Notes: generated by a model not told the origin, from the letters alone. A stretch of 64,000 bases of DNA from DASQHY01 sp035602605 (GCA_035602605.1 DATNLZ010000051.1:1-64000), one strand, 5' to 3'. Numbered from the stretch's first letter, positions 1 through 9,320 are shown. Program-made: numbers and translations.

Positions 1-1
1 T

Positions 2-118
2 CTCGTCGGAAACGTTCTTTTACTGGAAGCCGAACTCATAGAACTGCTTGAGAAGGGAGAGCTAAACAGCGATGGCATTCTCAAGATGGGAATTCGTAGC
101 GGGCAAATGCGAGATTAG
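2..118 (+). CDS. C-terminal tail of an unidentified protein
   Basis: An open frame enters from the left edge and stops at TAG 116-118, giving 38 residues rich in Leu and Glu (LLLEAELIELLEKGEL) that look like a helical C-terminus. Too little is visible to name a family. It lies left of the first att-like repeat, so it probably belongs to an accessory island continuing beyond the window. It could also be a chance open frame. Confidence 0.3.
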   Translation, partial: LVGNVLLLEAELIELLEKGELNSDGILKMGIRSGQMRD

Positions 119-253
119 GTCAGCAGCTCCCCAAACCCGACTGTATATATGAAGCGCGGGTGTCCTCAGGCAATGAAGTGGTGTCGGCAGATACATTGTG
201 GATTGGCCGTGTACGCATTACCTCGGCATTGCGCCCAACCTGTGATTCTATAA

Positions 254-517
254 ATGGAGTATCGCTGTAGGAGAGGCTCGCGAATCTTGATTTGCATGAA
301 TCGAAAGTGTCGTTATGTATTCGATAATGTACTCGATATTCGTGAACAGAGCGCGGACGCTAATTCATCGAAGTCCCCAGTTAGAGATTGTCCGAAGTGC
401 GGCCACCTCTTGTCCAACTTCTGCCCGTTTTGCGGCCAATTCCTGGCAGTTCTTTCGCCGGAAATGGCCCCTCACTGTCTCCATTGCGGTCGCGAGCTGA
501 GGTCAGAAGATGCTTGA
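254..517 (+). CDS. Small double zinc-ribbon protein (copy A)
   Basis: The 87-aa product has four cysteine pairs in order: CMNRKC (CX4C), DCPKC, FCPFC and HCLHC. This is the pattern of two zinc ribbons joined by a linker, and I infer a metal-binding structural or nucleic-acid/protein-binding role. No catalytic motif is seen. Two paralogues lie at 9765-10016 and 9477-9704 on the opposite strand. The match to the 9765-10016 copy is close at DNA level and begins just upstream of the ATG (shared TATAAATGGAG start context), so this is a recent inverted duplication around the restriction island. The core NFCPFCGQ and the C-terminal CGRELRSED/CGRELKSED are shared. No function is assigned. Confidence 0.6.
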   Translation: MEYRCRRGSRILICMNRKCRYVFDNVLDIREQSADANSSKSPVRDCPKCGHLLSNFCPFCGQFLAVLSPEMAPHCLHCGRELRSEDA

Positions 518-653
518 GGTTGTTCCGGTCTGGTGATGAATCAATGAGGTAGGAGCCTGCACCACTTATTCACCGCGTGAGCTGCAGCACCTGGCCCGCA
601 CGTCCTGGAGTGAAAATAATCAAAGCCCTGAAGATGAGGAGCGGAGACAAGTC

Positions 654-890
654 ATGGAGACGAGATTCAAGGTTGGTGACTATGTTCGAGTCCTCGGGTC
701 TTCCGGCAATCGTCTGGGAACCCTGGTCAGTGACCCGAACGCGGAGGGGCTGTTCATATTCCGCGATGACCTGCGGCTCACCGACAAGGTATTTGAATTA
801 TTTGTGTATGAATCTCAAATCGAACGATGTGAACCACCCACGGATGACGAAGCAAGGGTATTAAATGCAATCCGTAAACGTGGTAGCTGA
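654..890 (+). CDS. Small conserved-looking protein, SH3/KOW-like beta pattern
   Basis: The 78-aa product begins METRFKVGDYVRVLGSSGN. The opening VGDYVRVLGSSGNRLGTLVSD has the alternating hydrophobic/glycine pattern of small SH3-like barrels, but no specific family is recognised. The ATG at 654 follows a purine-rich GGAGCGGAGA stretch at a loose ribosome-binding distance. An overlapping frame (577-864) is less protein-like and was not chosen. The gene lies between zinc-ribbon copy A and the left att-like repeat and is likely island cargo. Confidence 0.45.
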   Translation: METRFKVGDYVRVLGSSGNRLGTLVSDPNAEGLFIFRDDLRLTDKVFELFVYESQIERCEPPTDDEARVLNAIRKRGS

Positions 891-1023
891 GGGCTGCGTC
901 GGAAGTCGTGTACTAGGACCCGGAGCCGTTCTGTCCCTATTCCCCCAAAAATTCTCGGAACAGAGCGATCAGGCATCGCGTCCCTGGCTGAAATGAAAAG
1001 CCGCTACGACGATTTAGACCCCG

Positions 1024-1184
1024 AAACGTCCCTAAAACGTCCCCTTTACCTAGCTACGCCGGGCAATCTCGGCAAACGCCAGCCAACGAAGCGACCACGG
1101 GAATCTTACTGCCGAGCCAAGAGTTCGCAGATTTTGTTGGAGATAAGAGCGAGAGCCGAAACTGGCATCGCGATTCCCTGAATC
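1024..1184. repeat. 161-bp direct repeat, left copy (att-like)
   Basis: Positions 1024-1184 match 9160-9320 over equal length with only scattered substitutions. Both begin AAACGTCCCTAAAACGTCCC, share the block around CTACGCCGGGCAAT, and end with CATCGCGATTCCCTGAATC. Similarity stops abruptly after CCTGAATC in both. In the right copy that end abuts a tRNA-Leu 5' half, so CCTGAA(TC) is the likely recombination core. The remaining stretch 891-1475 outside this repeat shows no gene; its AT-rich part (about 1380-1475) probably holds the hsdM promoter. Confidence 0.85.
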
Positions 1185-1475
1185 GGTCGTCGGTACAGTG
1201 CAAGCAAAGGGCCTATCGTTGGAGCGTCACCATTTAGCCTGAGCGACGGTGAGGTTCGGTGACGTCCGATGTGGTCCGGTCATGCACAGTTGATGCACAT
1301 TGCGCGGCGACGCGTACGGCAGCGAATCGTCGTGCCTCTTGTCATATTCGCTTCCCGGTGACGGTAGTCTTCCGCATTCACTTAGCTAATCGATTACATT
1401 AAGATACGTAAACTTCCCTGAGACTAACCATCACGGTCGCCGTTAAGCGCCGTAGACGCGAGAGATATAATTACG

Positions 1476-3014
1476 ATGCTCACAGGTGAACTCCGCAATC
1501 AGATTGATCGTATATGGGATGCCTTCTGGTCGGGCGGAATAGCCAATCCGCTCGAAGTGATCGAGCAAATCACCTACCTTCTGTTCCTACGCCGACTAGA
1601 TGAACTGCAAACGCTTCAGGAGCTGAAGGCCGAGCGGCTGAAGAAGCCGATGGAGCGACGCATCTTCCCGGAAGGCAAAGACGCAAGGAAGCGCCCTTAC
1701 GAGCAATTCCGCTGGTCTCGGTTCAAGAACCTTGAAGCACGAGAGATGTACAACGTCGTCAGCGAACACGTATTCCCGTTCTTGCGCAATCTAGGCGGGG
1801 ATGAGACGACGTATGCGCACCACATGAAGGATGCGCGGTTTACTATTCCCACGCCCGCGTTGCTCGCCAAAGTGGTGGACCTTATCGATCAAGTCCCGAT
1901 GGAGGACCGCGATACCAAGGGCGATTTATACGAATACATGCTCGGAAAGATCGCGTCCGCCGGGCAGAACGGCCAATTCCGCACTCCTCGCCACATCATT
2001 CGGCTTATGGTTGAGATGATCCAACCGAAGCCGACCGATATCGCGTGCGATCCGGCCTGCGGCACGTGCGGCTTCCTCGTGGCTGTGGGCGAGTATCTTC
2101 GCCAGCGTTCCCCTGAAATGTTTAGTGACTCGAAGCTTCGCAAGCACTTCCACCGGGAGCTGTTCCATGGATTCGACTTCGATAACACGATGCTCCGCAT
2201 CGGCAGCATGAACATGCTTCTTCATGGCATTGAGAACCCCGATGTCATATACCGCGACTCGCTGGCACAGGACCACTCTGGCGAGGAAGAGAAGTACACA
2301 CTGGTGCTTGCGAATCCACCATTCGCGGGATCGCTCGACTATGAGAACACTGCCAAGGATCTGCAGCAGGTGGTAAAGACGAAGAAGACCGAGTTGCTCT
2401 TCCTAGCGCTGTTCCTACGGCTGCTCAAGCCTGGCGGTCGAGCGGCGGTGATTGTTCCAGACGGCGTGCTGTTCGGCTCCAGCAACGCCCACAAGACCTT
2501 GCGACGCATCCTGATAGAGGAGCAGAAGCTTGACGCTGTGATCTCGCTGCCTGGTGGCGTGTTCAAGCCTTACGCGGGCGTATCGACAGCGATCCTGCTA
2601 TTCACAAAGACCAACTCTGGTGGCACGGACCACGTGTGGTTCTACGACTGCGACGCGGATGGCTGGTCACTCGATGACAAGCGCACTGCGCTGCTACCCG
2701 ATGACAAACTTGGTGCAGTGCCGACCACCGCACTCGGTGCCGAGGAGCACTCCAAGAACAACTTGCCCGACATCCTGTCCCGCTGGCAGCAGCGCGACAG
2801 CAACGAGCGGAAGCGTCCGCGGACCGAGCAGAGTTTCTGCGTGTCCAAAGCCGATCTTGTCGCGCAGGGCTACGACCTCTCCCTAAACCGCTACAAGGAA
2901 GTCGTGCACGCCGAGGTCCCACACCGCCCGCCGCGCGAGCTACTCGCCGACCTCGCCAAGCTGGAGACGGAGATTCAGCAGGAGATGAAGGAGTTGGAAG
3001 AGATGCTCGGATGA
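1476..3014 (+). CDS. hsdM: Type I restriction-modification system, DNA methyltransferase (M) subunit
   Basis: This 512-aa N6-adenine methyltransferase subunit pairs with HsdS to modify the recognition site and with HsdR to cut. The N-terminal HsdM_N helical domain is at residues 6-140. The AdoMet-binding motif I variant CDPACGTCGF is at about 191-200, and the catalytic motif IV NPPF is at about 280-283, both intact. Length is normal for the family (about 500). The stop overlaps the hsdS start (ATGA at 3011), which indicates translational coupling. ATG 1476 is the first start after an AT-rich upstream region; no clear Shine-Dalgarno is visible. It is the first gene of the restriction operon. 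Confidence 0.95.
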   Translation: MLTGELRNQIDRIWDAFWSGGIANPLEVIEQITYLLFLRRLDELQTLQELKAERLKKPMERRIFPEGKDARKRPYEQFRWSRFKNLEAREMYNVVSEHVFPFLRNLGGDETTYAHHMKDARFTIPTPALLAKVVDLIDQVPMEDRDTKGDLYEYMLGKIASAGQNGQFRTPRHIIRLMVEMIQPKPTDIACDPACGTCGFLVAVGEYLRQRSPEMFSDSKLRKHFHRELFHGFDFDNTMLRIGSMNMLLHGIENPDVIYRDSLAQDHSGEEEKYTLVLANPPFAGSLDYENTAKDLQQVVKTKKTELLFLALFLRLLKPGGRAAVIVPDGVLFGSSNAHKTLRRILIEEQKLDAVISLPGGVFKPYAGVSTAILLFTKTNSGGTDHVWFYDCDADGWSLDDKRTALLPDDKLGAVPTTALGAEEHSKNNLPDILSRWQQRDSNERKRPRTEQSFCVSKADLVAQGYDLSLNRYKEVVHAEVPHRPPRELLADLAKLETEIQQEMKELEEMLG

Positions 3015-4201
3015 GCACCTGGAAGAATGCTCGACTCGATAATTGTTGCAAAATCGTCGGAGGGGCGACGCCAAGCACTTCCGTCGATGCCTACTGGAGC
3101 GGCGATATTTGCTGGGTTACACCGAAGAATTTGAGCGACCTCAGCGCCGCCTTTATCTCGGACACGCCACGTAAACTCACGCAAGCTGGCTTGGATGCGT
3201 GTGCTGCATCGATTTTGCCGCCCGGTTCTGTTTTGTTCAGCTCACGCGCGCCCATTGGGCTTGTTGCGATCAACACCGTGCCGATGGCGACAAATCAGGG
3301 TTTAAAGAGCTTCGTGCCGAAGCCGGAGCGCGTCCACGGGAAGTTCCTTTATTGGTGGCTTCGCTCAAATCGCTCGTATCTCGAACAGCTCGGGAACGGC
3401 GCAACGTTTAAAGAAGTGTCAAAGACCGTTGTCTCGCGCATCGAAATCCCCCTTCCCCCGTTAGCAGAGCAGAGGCGCATTGCGAATGTGCTGGACCGGG
3501 CGGAGGCTCTACGGGCCAAGCGCCGCGCGGCCCTCGCCCAACTCGACACGCTCACGCAGTCCATCTTCCTCGACCTCTTCGGCGACCCCGCCTCCAAAGG
3601 GTGGCCCATGACTACCATCGCTCAGATAGCGCAGAATGGCTCAATTCGGACCGGGCCATTCGGGAGTCAACTTTTGCATAGTGAGTTCGTGGACAAGGGT
3701 GTTGCGGTGCTGGGCATTGATAATGCCGTTGCAAACGAATTCCGTTGGGGGAAGCCCCGATTCATTCCCCAAGAGAAGTATCGCGAATTGGAGCGCTACA
3801 CCGTCCGGCCCGGTGACGTGCTCATAACAATCATGGGCACTTGCGGGCGTTGCGTCGTGGTTCCAGACGATGTGCCGCTTGCGATCAACACTAAGCACCT
3901 TTGTTGTATCACGCTCGCCCCGGATAAGTGTCTACCAGTCTTTCTCCATGCCTACTTCCTTCGGCATCCGCTAGCCCGGCGGTATCTCGACCAGGCTGCC
4001 AAAGGTGCGATTATGAATGGGTTGAACATGGGCATCATCAAGTCAATGCCCATTCCCCTACCGCCCGTCCAACTACAGCAGGACTTCGCCCGCCGCGTGG
4101 CAGCCGTAGAGGAACTGAAAGCCACGTGCCGCACGTCGCTGAGCGAACTAGATGCGCTCTTCAATGCGCTCCAGTACCGCGCCTTTCGAGGAGAACTCTA
4201 G
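3011..4201 (+). CDS. hsdS: Type I restriction-modification system, specificity (S) subunit
   Basis: The 396-aa specificity subunit determines the bipartite recognition sequence. Two target-recognition domains occupy about residues 1-150 and 200-340. They are separated by a conserved helical spacer containing PLPPLAEQRRIANVLDRAEA, and a second spacer, PLPPVQLQQDFARRVAAVEE, lies near the C-terminus. The repeated 'P-L-P-P...Q' signature is typical of HsdS. The start ATG overlaps the hsdM stop by 4 bp, and the gene ends one base before the hsdR ATG. Both halves are intact, so the enzyme should recognise an asymmetric split site. The target cannot be deduced by eye. Confidence 0.93.
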   Translation: MSTWKNARLDNCCKIVGGATPSTSVDAYWSGDICWVTPKNLSDLSAAFISDTPRKLTQAGLDACAASILPPGSVLFSSRAPIGLVAINTVPMATNQGLKSFVPKPERVHGKFLYWWLRSNRSYLEQLGNGATFKEVSKTVVSRIEIPLPPLAEQRRIANVLDRAEALRAKRRAALAQLDTLTQSIFLDLFGDPASKGWPMTTIAQIAQNGSIRTGPFGSQLLHSEFVDKGVAVLGIDNAVANEFRWGKPRFIPQEKYRELERYTVRPGDVLITIMGTCGRCVVVPDDVPLAINTKHLCCITLAPDKCLPVFLHAYFLRHPLARRYLDQAAKGAIMNGLNMGIIKSMPIPLPPVQLQQDFARRVAAVEELKATCRTSLSELDALFNALQYRAFRGEL

Positions 4202-4202
4202 G

Positions 4203-7200
4203 ATGACCAACTTCGGCTTCCTGCGACCCGAATGGCCGGAAGTGTTCGAGTCTGCAACGAAGGTCGAGGCGTTGGCGTATCCCGATGCGCGTGCTGCTTG
4301 CTTTTACGCTCGGCGGACGTTGGAACTCGCCGTGGATTGGCTGTACAAGCACGACGGCGCGTTAACGCTGCCCTATCAGGACAATTTGAGTGCCTTGATC
4401 TACGAGCCAACGTTCAGGAACACTGTTGGTCCCGCCATACATGCCAAAGCTCGCATCGTCAAAGACCTGGGGAATCGCGCAGTCCACACAAGGAAACTCG
4501 TAAGCTCATACGATTCGCTAGCCGCTGTCCGCGAATTGTTCCACCTGTGCTTTTGGCTGGCTCGGAACTACGCACGCGCTGCAAAGCCTCCAGATGGACT
4601 CACTTTCGATGCGAATCAGCTCCCTAAGACGTCTCCTGTTCCTCCGCAAACTCTCGCGCAATTGCAGCAATTGGCGGCTCAAGTAGCGGAGAAGGACGCA
4701 AAGCTCGATGCGTTGATTACGGATAAGTTGGCTCTGGACGCAGAACTGGCGCGGCTCCGAGCCGAGATCGCCGAGGTGAAGCGCAACAACGAAGCGACGC
4801 CGGATCAGCACAATTACTCAGAGGCCGAGACGCGTGACTACTTCATCGACTTACTTTTGAAGGAGGCTGGTTGGACGCTCGACAAACCGCAAGACCGTGA
4901 GTTCCGCGTCACAGGGATGCCCAACAAAAAAGACGAGGGCTTCGTCGATTACGTTTTGTGGGGCGATAACGGTAGGCCCCTCGGCCTCGTGGAAGCAAAG
5001 AAGACGAAGCGGGACGCGCGCGTCGGCCAGCAGCAGGCAAAGCTCTACGCGGATTGCCTGGAGAAGCAGTTCGGCCAGCGACCAATCATCTTCTACAGTA
5101 ATGGTTACGAACATTGGATGTGGGACGATTTGAATCACCCACCTCGGTCGGTGCAAGGCTTCCTCAAGAAAGTGGAGCTAGAACTGTACATCCAGCGTCG
5201 CTCGACACGCCTTCCGCTCAATACCGCCGAGATCGATACCAAGATCGTGGAACGCTATTATCAGTTGCGGGCAATCCGTCGAATCTGTGAGGCATTCGAG
5301 AGGGATCATGACCGCAAGACGCTAATCGTTATGGCCACAGGTGCGGGGAAGACGCGTACAGTTATCGCTCTGTGTGATCTGCTGATGCGGTGTAATTGGG
5401 TAAAGCGTGTGCTGTTTCTAGCTGACCGGGTGGCGCTCGTGAATCAAACGGTAAACGCCTTCAAGAAGCATCTGCCCGCCTCCTCACCCGTGAACCTCGT
5501 GACTGAGAAGGATGCCGAGGGCCGCGTGTATATCTCCACGTACCCGACCATGATGGGATTGATTGATGAGACCACCGACGGACAACGACGCTTCGGAGTG
5601 GGCCACTTTGACCTGGTCATCATCGACGAAGCGCATCGCTCGGTGTACCAAAAATACCGTGCCATATTCGAGTACTTCGATTCACTCCTGGTGGGCCTCA
5701 CCGCGACACCCAAGGACGAGGTTGATCGCAACACGTACAGCCTTTTTGAACTTGAGACGGGCGTGCCGACCGATACATATGGCCTGGAAGAAGCGGTAAA
5801 AGACAGCTTCCTGGTGCCGCCTAAGCCTGTGTCGGTACCGTTAAAGTTCCAGCGGGAAGGAATTCGATATGACCAACTACCCGACGAGGAGAAGGAAGAG
5901 TGGGACGCGCTGGAGTGGAGCGAAGACGGCGAAGTACCCGACCGTGTTGAAGCAGGGGCAGTCAACAAGTGGCTCTTCAACAAGGACACTGTAGACAAGG
6001 TTCTCGAACACCTGATGTCTCGCGGCGCGAAGATTGCTGACGGGGACCGGCTGGGGAAGACTATCGTCTTTGCGAAGAATCACGATCACGCCGTCTTCAT
6101 AGCCGACCGCTTCGATGCCAACTACGCGCAATACAAGGGCGCGTTTGCACGGGTGATCGACTTCCACGTAGAGTACGCCCAAAGTTTGATTGATGACTTC
6201 TCCGCTGCCGCAAAGGCTCCCCACATCGCCATCTCCGTAGACATGCTCGACACTGGAATCGACATCCCAGAAGTGCTCAACCTTGTCTTCTTTAAGCTCA
6301 TTCGGTCGAAGACTAAGTTCTGGCAAATGATCGGACGCGGGACACGCCTGCGTCCTGATCTATTTGGGCCGGGCAGGGACAAACGGTTCTTCTTCGTCTT
6401 CGATTACTGCCAGAATCTCGAATTCTTCGGCCAGAATCCTGAGACGACGGATGGGGCACTCGCTGAATCCCTCGGGAAGAAGCTCTTCGCGACCAGAGTC
6501 GAACTGATCGCCACGTTGGACGAAGACCTCGCTAGCGGTAAAGCAGAACACAAGAAGGATGAGTTAAGGTTGGAGACCGCTGAGTTCCTACGCAGTCAAG
6601 TCGCAGCAATGAACGTGAACAACTTCATTGTGCGTCCTAAGCGCAGGCTTGTGGAGCAATACGCCGACGCGAACGCTTGGACGAAGTTAGGAACGGAGCA
6701 GCAGGTCGAGTTGGTGCGCGAAGTGGCCGGACTGCCATCCGAGTTGGTCGATGAGGATCAAGAGGCCAAACAGTTCGACTTGCTTATGCTTCGGCTGCAG
6801 CTTGCAGTCCTGCGAACGGAGCCGTCGTTTGGCCGCCTGCGCGATCAGGTGATTCAGATTGCCGGTGTGCTAGAGGAACAATCGAGCATCCCAATGGTCC
6901 AGAAGCAGATGGTAATTATTCAGGAGATACAAACAGAGGACTTCTGGCAGGACGTGACTGTATCTATGCTGGAGGATGTTCGCAAGCGGCTGAGGTTGCT
7001 TGTAAAGCTGATCGAGAAGGGTAAGAGGGTAACCGTATACACCGACTTCCAGGACACACTCGGCGATGGAACTGTTATCCAACTGCCCGGCATTGGTTCC
7101 GGCGCAGACTTCGAGAGATTCCGTGCCAAGGCACGCCAGTTTCTTAAAGCTCACGAAGATCACCCTGCCATTCACAGACTACGATGGAATGAGCCGCTGA

Positions 7201-7577
7201 TGCCGACCGACATACAGCAACTGGAGAAGATGCTGGTGGAGGCAGGGGCCGGTACTGCGGACGATATTAACCGGGCCAAGGACGAGAGCTACCGTCTAGG
7301 TCTATTCTTACGGTCTTTGGTCGGACTGGATCGCGAGGCAGCAAAGCGGTGCTTCGATGCGTTTCTGATGGGGAAGACGCCGACGGCAAACCAGATCGAG
7401 TTCATCAATCTGATGATCGACCATTTGACACAGCGCGGCTGGATGGAAGCGTCGCTGCTTTATGAGTCCCCGTTCACGGATATTAGTCCGCGTGGCGTTG
7501 AGGGAGTCTTCACCTCCGTACAGGTCGGTCAATTGTTGTCCGTGCTCAACGATATCCGCGAGAGTGCGGCTGCGTAG
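4203..7577 (+). CDS. hsdR: Type I restriction enzyme R (endonuclease/translocase) subunit with DUF4145 N-terminus
   Basis: The 1,124-aa motor and nuclease subunit has, in order: a DUF4145-like helical domain (about 15-125), a coiled-coil linker (150-195), an HSDR_N nuclease domain with the PD-(D/E)XK residues D249 and E264-A-K266, and an SF2 helicase with Walker A ATGAGKT (379-385) and DEAH box (475-478). An EcoEI-type C-terminal region follows. ATG 4203 was chosen because GAGGAG sits ideally upstream and hsdS stops at 4201; an in-frame ATG at 4152 would add 17 residues inside hsdS. All catalytic motifs are intact, so the system is predicted to be functional. Confidence 0.94.
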   Translation: MTNFGFLRPEWPEVFESATKVEALAYPDARAACFYARRTLELAVDWLYKHDGALTLPYQDNLSALIYEPTFRNTVGPAIHAKARIVKDLGNRAVHTRKLVSSYDSLAAVRELFHLCFWLARNYARAAKPPDGLTFDANQLPKTSPVPPQTLAQLQQLAAQVAEKDAKLDALITDKLALDAELARLRAEIAEVKRNNEATPDQHNYSEAETRDYFIDLLLKEAGWTLDKPQDREFRVTGMPNKKDEGFVDYVLWGDNGRPLGLVEAKKTKRDARVGQQQAKLYADCLEKQFGQRPIIFYSNGYEHWMWDDLNHPPRSVQGFLKKVELELYIQRRSTRLPLNTAEIDTKIVERYYQLRAIRRICEAFERDHDRKTLIVMATGAGKTRTVIALCDLLMRCNWVKRVLFLADRVALVNQTVNAFKKHLPASSPVNLVTEKDAEGRVYISTYPTMMGLIDETTDGQRRFGVGHFDLVIIDEAHRSVYQKYRAIFEYFDSLLVGLTATPKDEVDRNTYSLFELETGVPTDTYGLEEAVKDSFLVPPKPVSVPLKFQREGIRYDQLPDEEKEEWDALEWSEDGEVPDRVEAGAVNKWLFNKDTVDKVLEHLMSRGAKIADGDRLGKTIVFAKNHDHAVFIADRFDANYAQYKGAFARVIDFHVEYAQSLIDDFSAAAKAPHIAISVDMLDTGIDIPEVLNLVFFKLIRSKTKFWQMIGRGTRLRPDLFGPGRDKRFFFVFDYCQNLEFFGQNPETTDGALAESLGKKLFATRVELIATLDEDLASGKAEHKKDELRLETAEFLRSQVAAMNVNNFIVRPKRRLVEQYADANAWTKLGTEQQVELVREVAGLPSELVDEDQEAKQFDLLMLRLQLAVLRTEPSFGRLRDQVIQIAGVLEEQSSIPMVQKQMVIIQEIQTEDFWQDVTVSMLEDVRKRLRLLVKLIEKGKRVTVYTDFQDTLGDGTVIQLPGIGSGADFERFRAKARQFLKAHEDHPAIHRLRWNEPLMPTDIQQLEKMLVEAGAGTADDINRAKDESYRLGLFLRSLVGLDREAAKRCFDAFLMGKTPTANQIEFINLMIDHLTQRGWMEASLLYESPFTDISPRGVEGVFTSVQVGQLLSVLNDIRESAAA

Positions 7578-7619
7578 GGCGAACGACGAGGTCGGTTCCA
7601 ACCAGTCGTGAACTAATGA

Positions 7620-7738
7620 CACTGTAACAACTGTAATCGCATTACACTGTCGCGTGGCGCGTCACGCCGTCCCCCCACTGCAAACAAACGACTTAACAAA
7701 TTCCGCGTTACGCTGTTTTACAGTCGTTACACTGTAAC
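7620..7738. promoter_or_regulatory. Cluster of ACACTGTAA-type repeats upstream of the SIR2 gene
   Basis: The 365-bp gap between hsdR and the SIR2 gene contains repeated copies of one word. ACACTGTAAC occurs at 7620-7629 and again at 7729-7738, ACTGTAA at 7631-7637, and TTACACTGT at 7643-7651 and 7727-7735. The palindromic TTACAGTCGTTACACTGTAA spans 7718-7737. The density and mixed orientation suggest operator sites for a repressor controlling the SIR2 gene, or recombinase/replication iterons. Which of these applies is inference. No gene is seen in 7578-7942. Confidence 0.5.
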
Positions 7739-7942
7739 GGACTGTCAACGATGGTGGTGGCTATCTCATGCGTAACATCTATCACCTATGCCCTTTAGCG
7801 AGCACGCCAGCTGAGGGCGGCGTAAGAACACCCGCATGTTGAGTCACGGTTTTTTGATGACTGTCGCAACTGACGCACTTTGCCTAGCGAAGTGGTTGCC
7901 GCGCGGGGATGTTTTTACTGAGAGGAGAGTCGTGCTAGATTC

Positions 7943-9109
7943 GTGGAGCGATTTGATCACACGGGATCATCAAAAGTGCCATTCCGCAAAAACGTATTCA
8001 TCGTGGGAGCTGGATTCTCTGCCGAATCCGGTGCTCCAGCGATCAAAAACTTCTTCGATGTTGCAATGGAGTTGGGACGGGACCCCGACACATCGCTGAG
8101 CCCTGAGGAGCGGAAGATCTTCAACCGCGTGTTCGACTACAGGCAGAGGTTGGTAGCTGCCGAGGCCAGGGTCCATCTTGACCTCGACAACATAGAGGAG
8201 CTATTCAGTCTTATCGAGATGGAGTCGCAGCTCGGCGTGTCCGGCGCGCAGCAAATGAAGGCGGACCTCGTATATGTGATCCTCCGGACCTTGGAGATGT
8301 CCCCGCGAGATAGACAGGAGCTGGAACAAGATATTGATTACCTCTACCGCCAGGGAGGAACGCAGTTCGGGGCTAACTCGAGGGGCACCATCTACGACTT
8401 TTTTATAAACGTAGTCGCGCGAAGGTGGTGGCCACGCCCGGAAGGGGGGCTTGCCCGAGATGCCATCATCAGCCTCAACTACGATCTGCTGATAGAAGAG
8501 GCGATGTACAAGAATGGGCTCGCCCCATCATACGGGTTGCCAGCCGAGCGCACCAGCGAAGTCGCCCCTGCCGATTCTCCCCTATGTACCATTCGACTTC
8601 TTAAACTACATGGCTCAGCGAACTGGACAATGTGTCCGAAGCACCGTGACAAAATCTTTGTGGTCCGCCCAACCGAAGCAAGCGTGGCTAGCCAGCAAAA
8701 TGCCCCCAATTGCCATATCTGTGGCGAGCAAGCTACCGCGAGACTCATCGTTCCACCCACCTGGAACAAAGATGAATACCGACCGCATCTGCTGCCCGTT
8801 TGGCAGAGCGCTGCCCACGAATTGGAGTCTGCAGAGCGTATTTTTATCATCGGCTATTCGATGCCCGAAATTGATAGGTTCTTCAGATATTTACTTGCTG
8901 CTGGGATTCACAAGAACACTCTCCTACACGAAGTCGTCGTCGTTAACAGCAACCGCGACGATGCTTTAAGAATCGCTAACCTCTTCCGAAGGCTCTTCGA
9001 GAGGCACCGATCATCCTCGCAATCTAGCCCGCTAGCTCAGTGGATTACTAATCGTCAGCTTCAAGAGCAGACAAACCAAGTCTTCCCCGTTAAACTGCCT
9101 GTCTGGTAA
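7943..9109 (+). CDS. SIR2-domain protein (probable NAD-consuming anti-phage effector)
   Basis: The 388-aa SIR2-like protein carries the NAD-binding loop GAGFSAESG (22-30), an internal NYD (179-181) and LHGS (222-225), where the catalytic-type His sits. A putative zinc site follows (C231, C257, C260), and then the C-terminal IIGYSMPEID motif typical of bacterial SIR2_2-type proteins. The frame opens only at 7922, and GTG 7943 is the sole plausible start; GGAGAG lies about 16 nt upstream, rather far. Bacterial stand-alone SIR2 proteins often deplete NAD+ during phage infection. Its place inside the same repeat-bounded module as a Type I system supports a defence role by inference. A deacetylase role cannot be excluded. 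Confidence 0.85.
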   Translation: MERFDHTGSSKVPFRKNVFIVGAGFSAESGAPAIKNFFDVAMELGRDPDTSLSPEERKIFNRVFDYRQRLVAAEARVHLDLDNIEELFSLIEMESQLGVSGAQQMKADLVYVILRTLEMSPRDRQELEQDIDYLYRQGGTQFGANSRGTIYDFFINVVARRWWPRPEGGLARDAIISLNYDLLIEEAMYKNGLAPSYGLPAERTSEVAPADSPLCTIRLLKLHGSANWTMCPKHRDKIFVVRPTEASVASQQNAPNCHICGEQATARLIVPPTWNKDEYRPHLLPVWQSAAHELESAERIFIIGYSMPEIDRFFRYLLAAGIHKNTLLHEVVVVNSNRDDALRIANLFRRLFERHRSSSQSSPLAQWITNRQLQEQTNQVFPVKLPVW

Positions 9110-9159
9110 GTCCAACGCGCTACTGATTACCTTCGCCGGAATCCCCACTTTGCGCGCAA

Positions 9160-9320
9160 AAACGTCCCTAAAACGTCCCTATCGGTTAGCTACGCCGGGC
9201 AATTTCGGCAAACGCTAGCCAATGAAGCGACCACGGGAATCTTACTGCCGAGCCAAGAGTTCGCAGATTTTGCTGGAGATAAGAGCGGTAACTGAAACTG
9301 GCATCGCGATTCCCTGAATC
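9160..9320. repeat. 161-bp direct repeat, right copy (att-like)
   Basis: This is the second copy of the 1024-1184 repeat. It begins AAACGTCCCTAAAACGTCCC and ends CATCGCGATTCCCTGAATC. Immediately to the right the sequence continues as the reverse complement of a tRNA-Leu 5' half, so the repeat terminates exactly in an anticodon loop. The two copies enclose 7,975 bp; one repeat plus that interior is an 8,136-bp module carrying hsdMSR and the SIR2 gene. No integrase gene is present between the copies. Confidence 0.85.

Noticed and set aside
4152..4202. Earlier in-frame ATG for hsdR
   Set aside because: It would place 17 residues inside hsdS; ATG 4203 has a far better ribosome-binding site and gives the conserved N-terminus.
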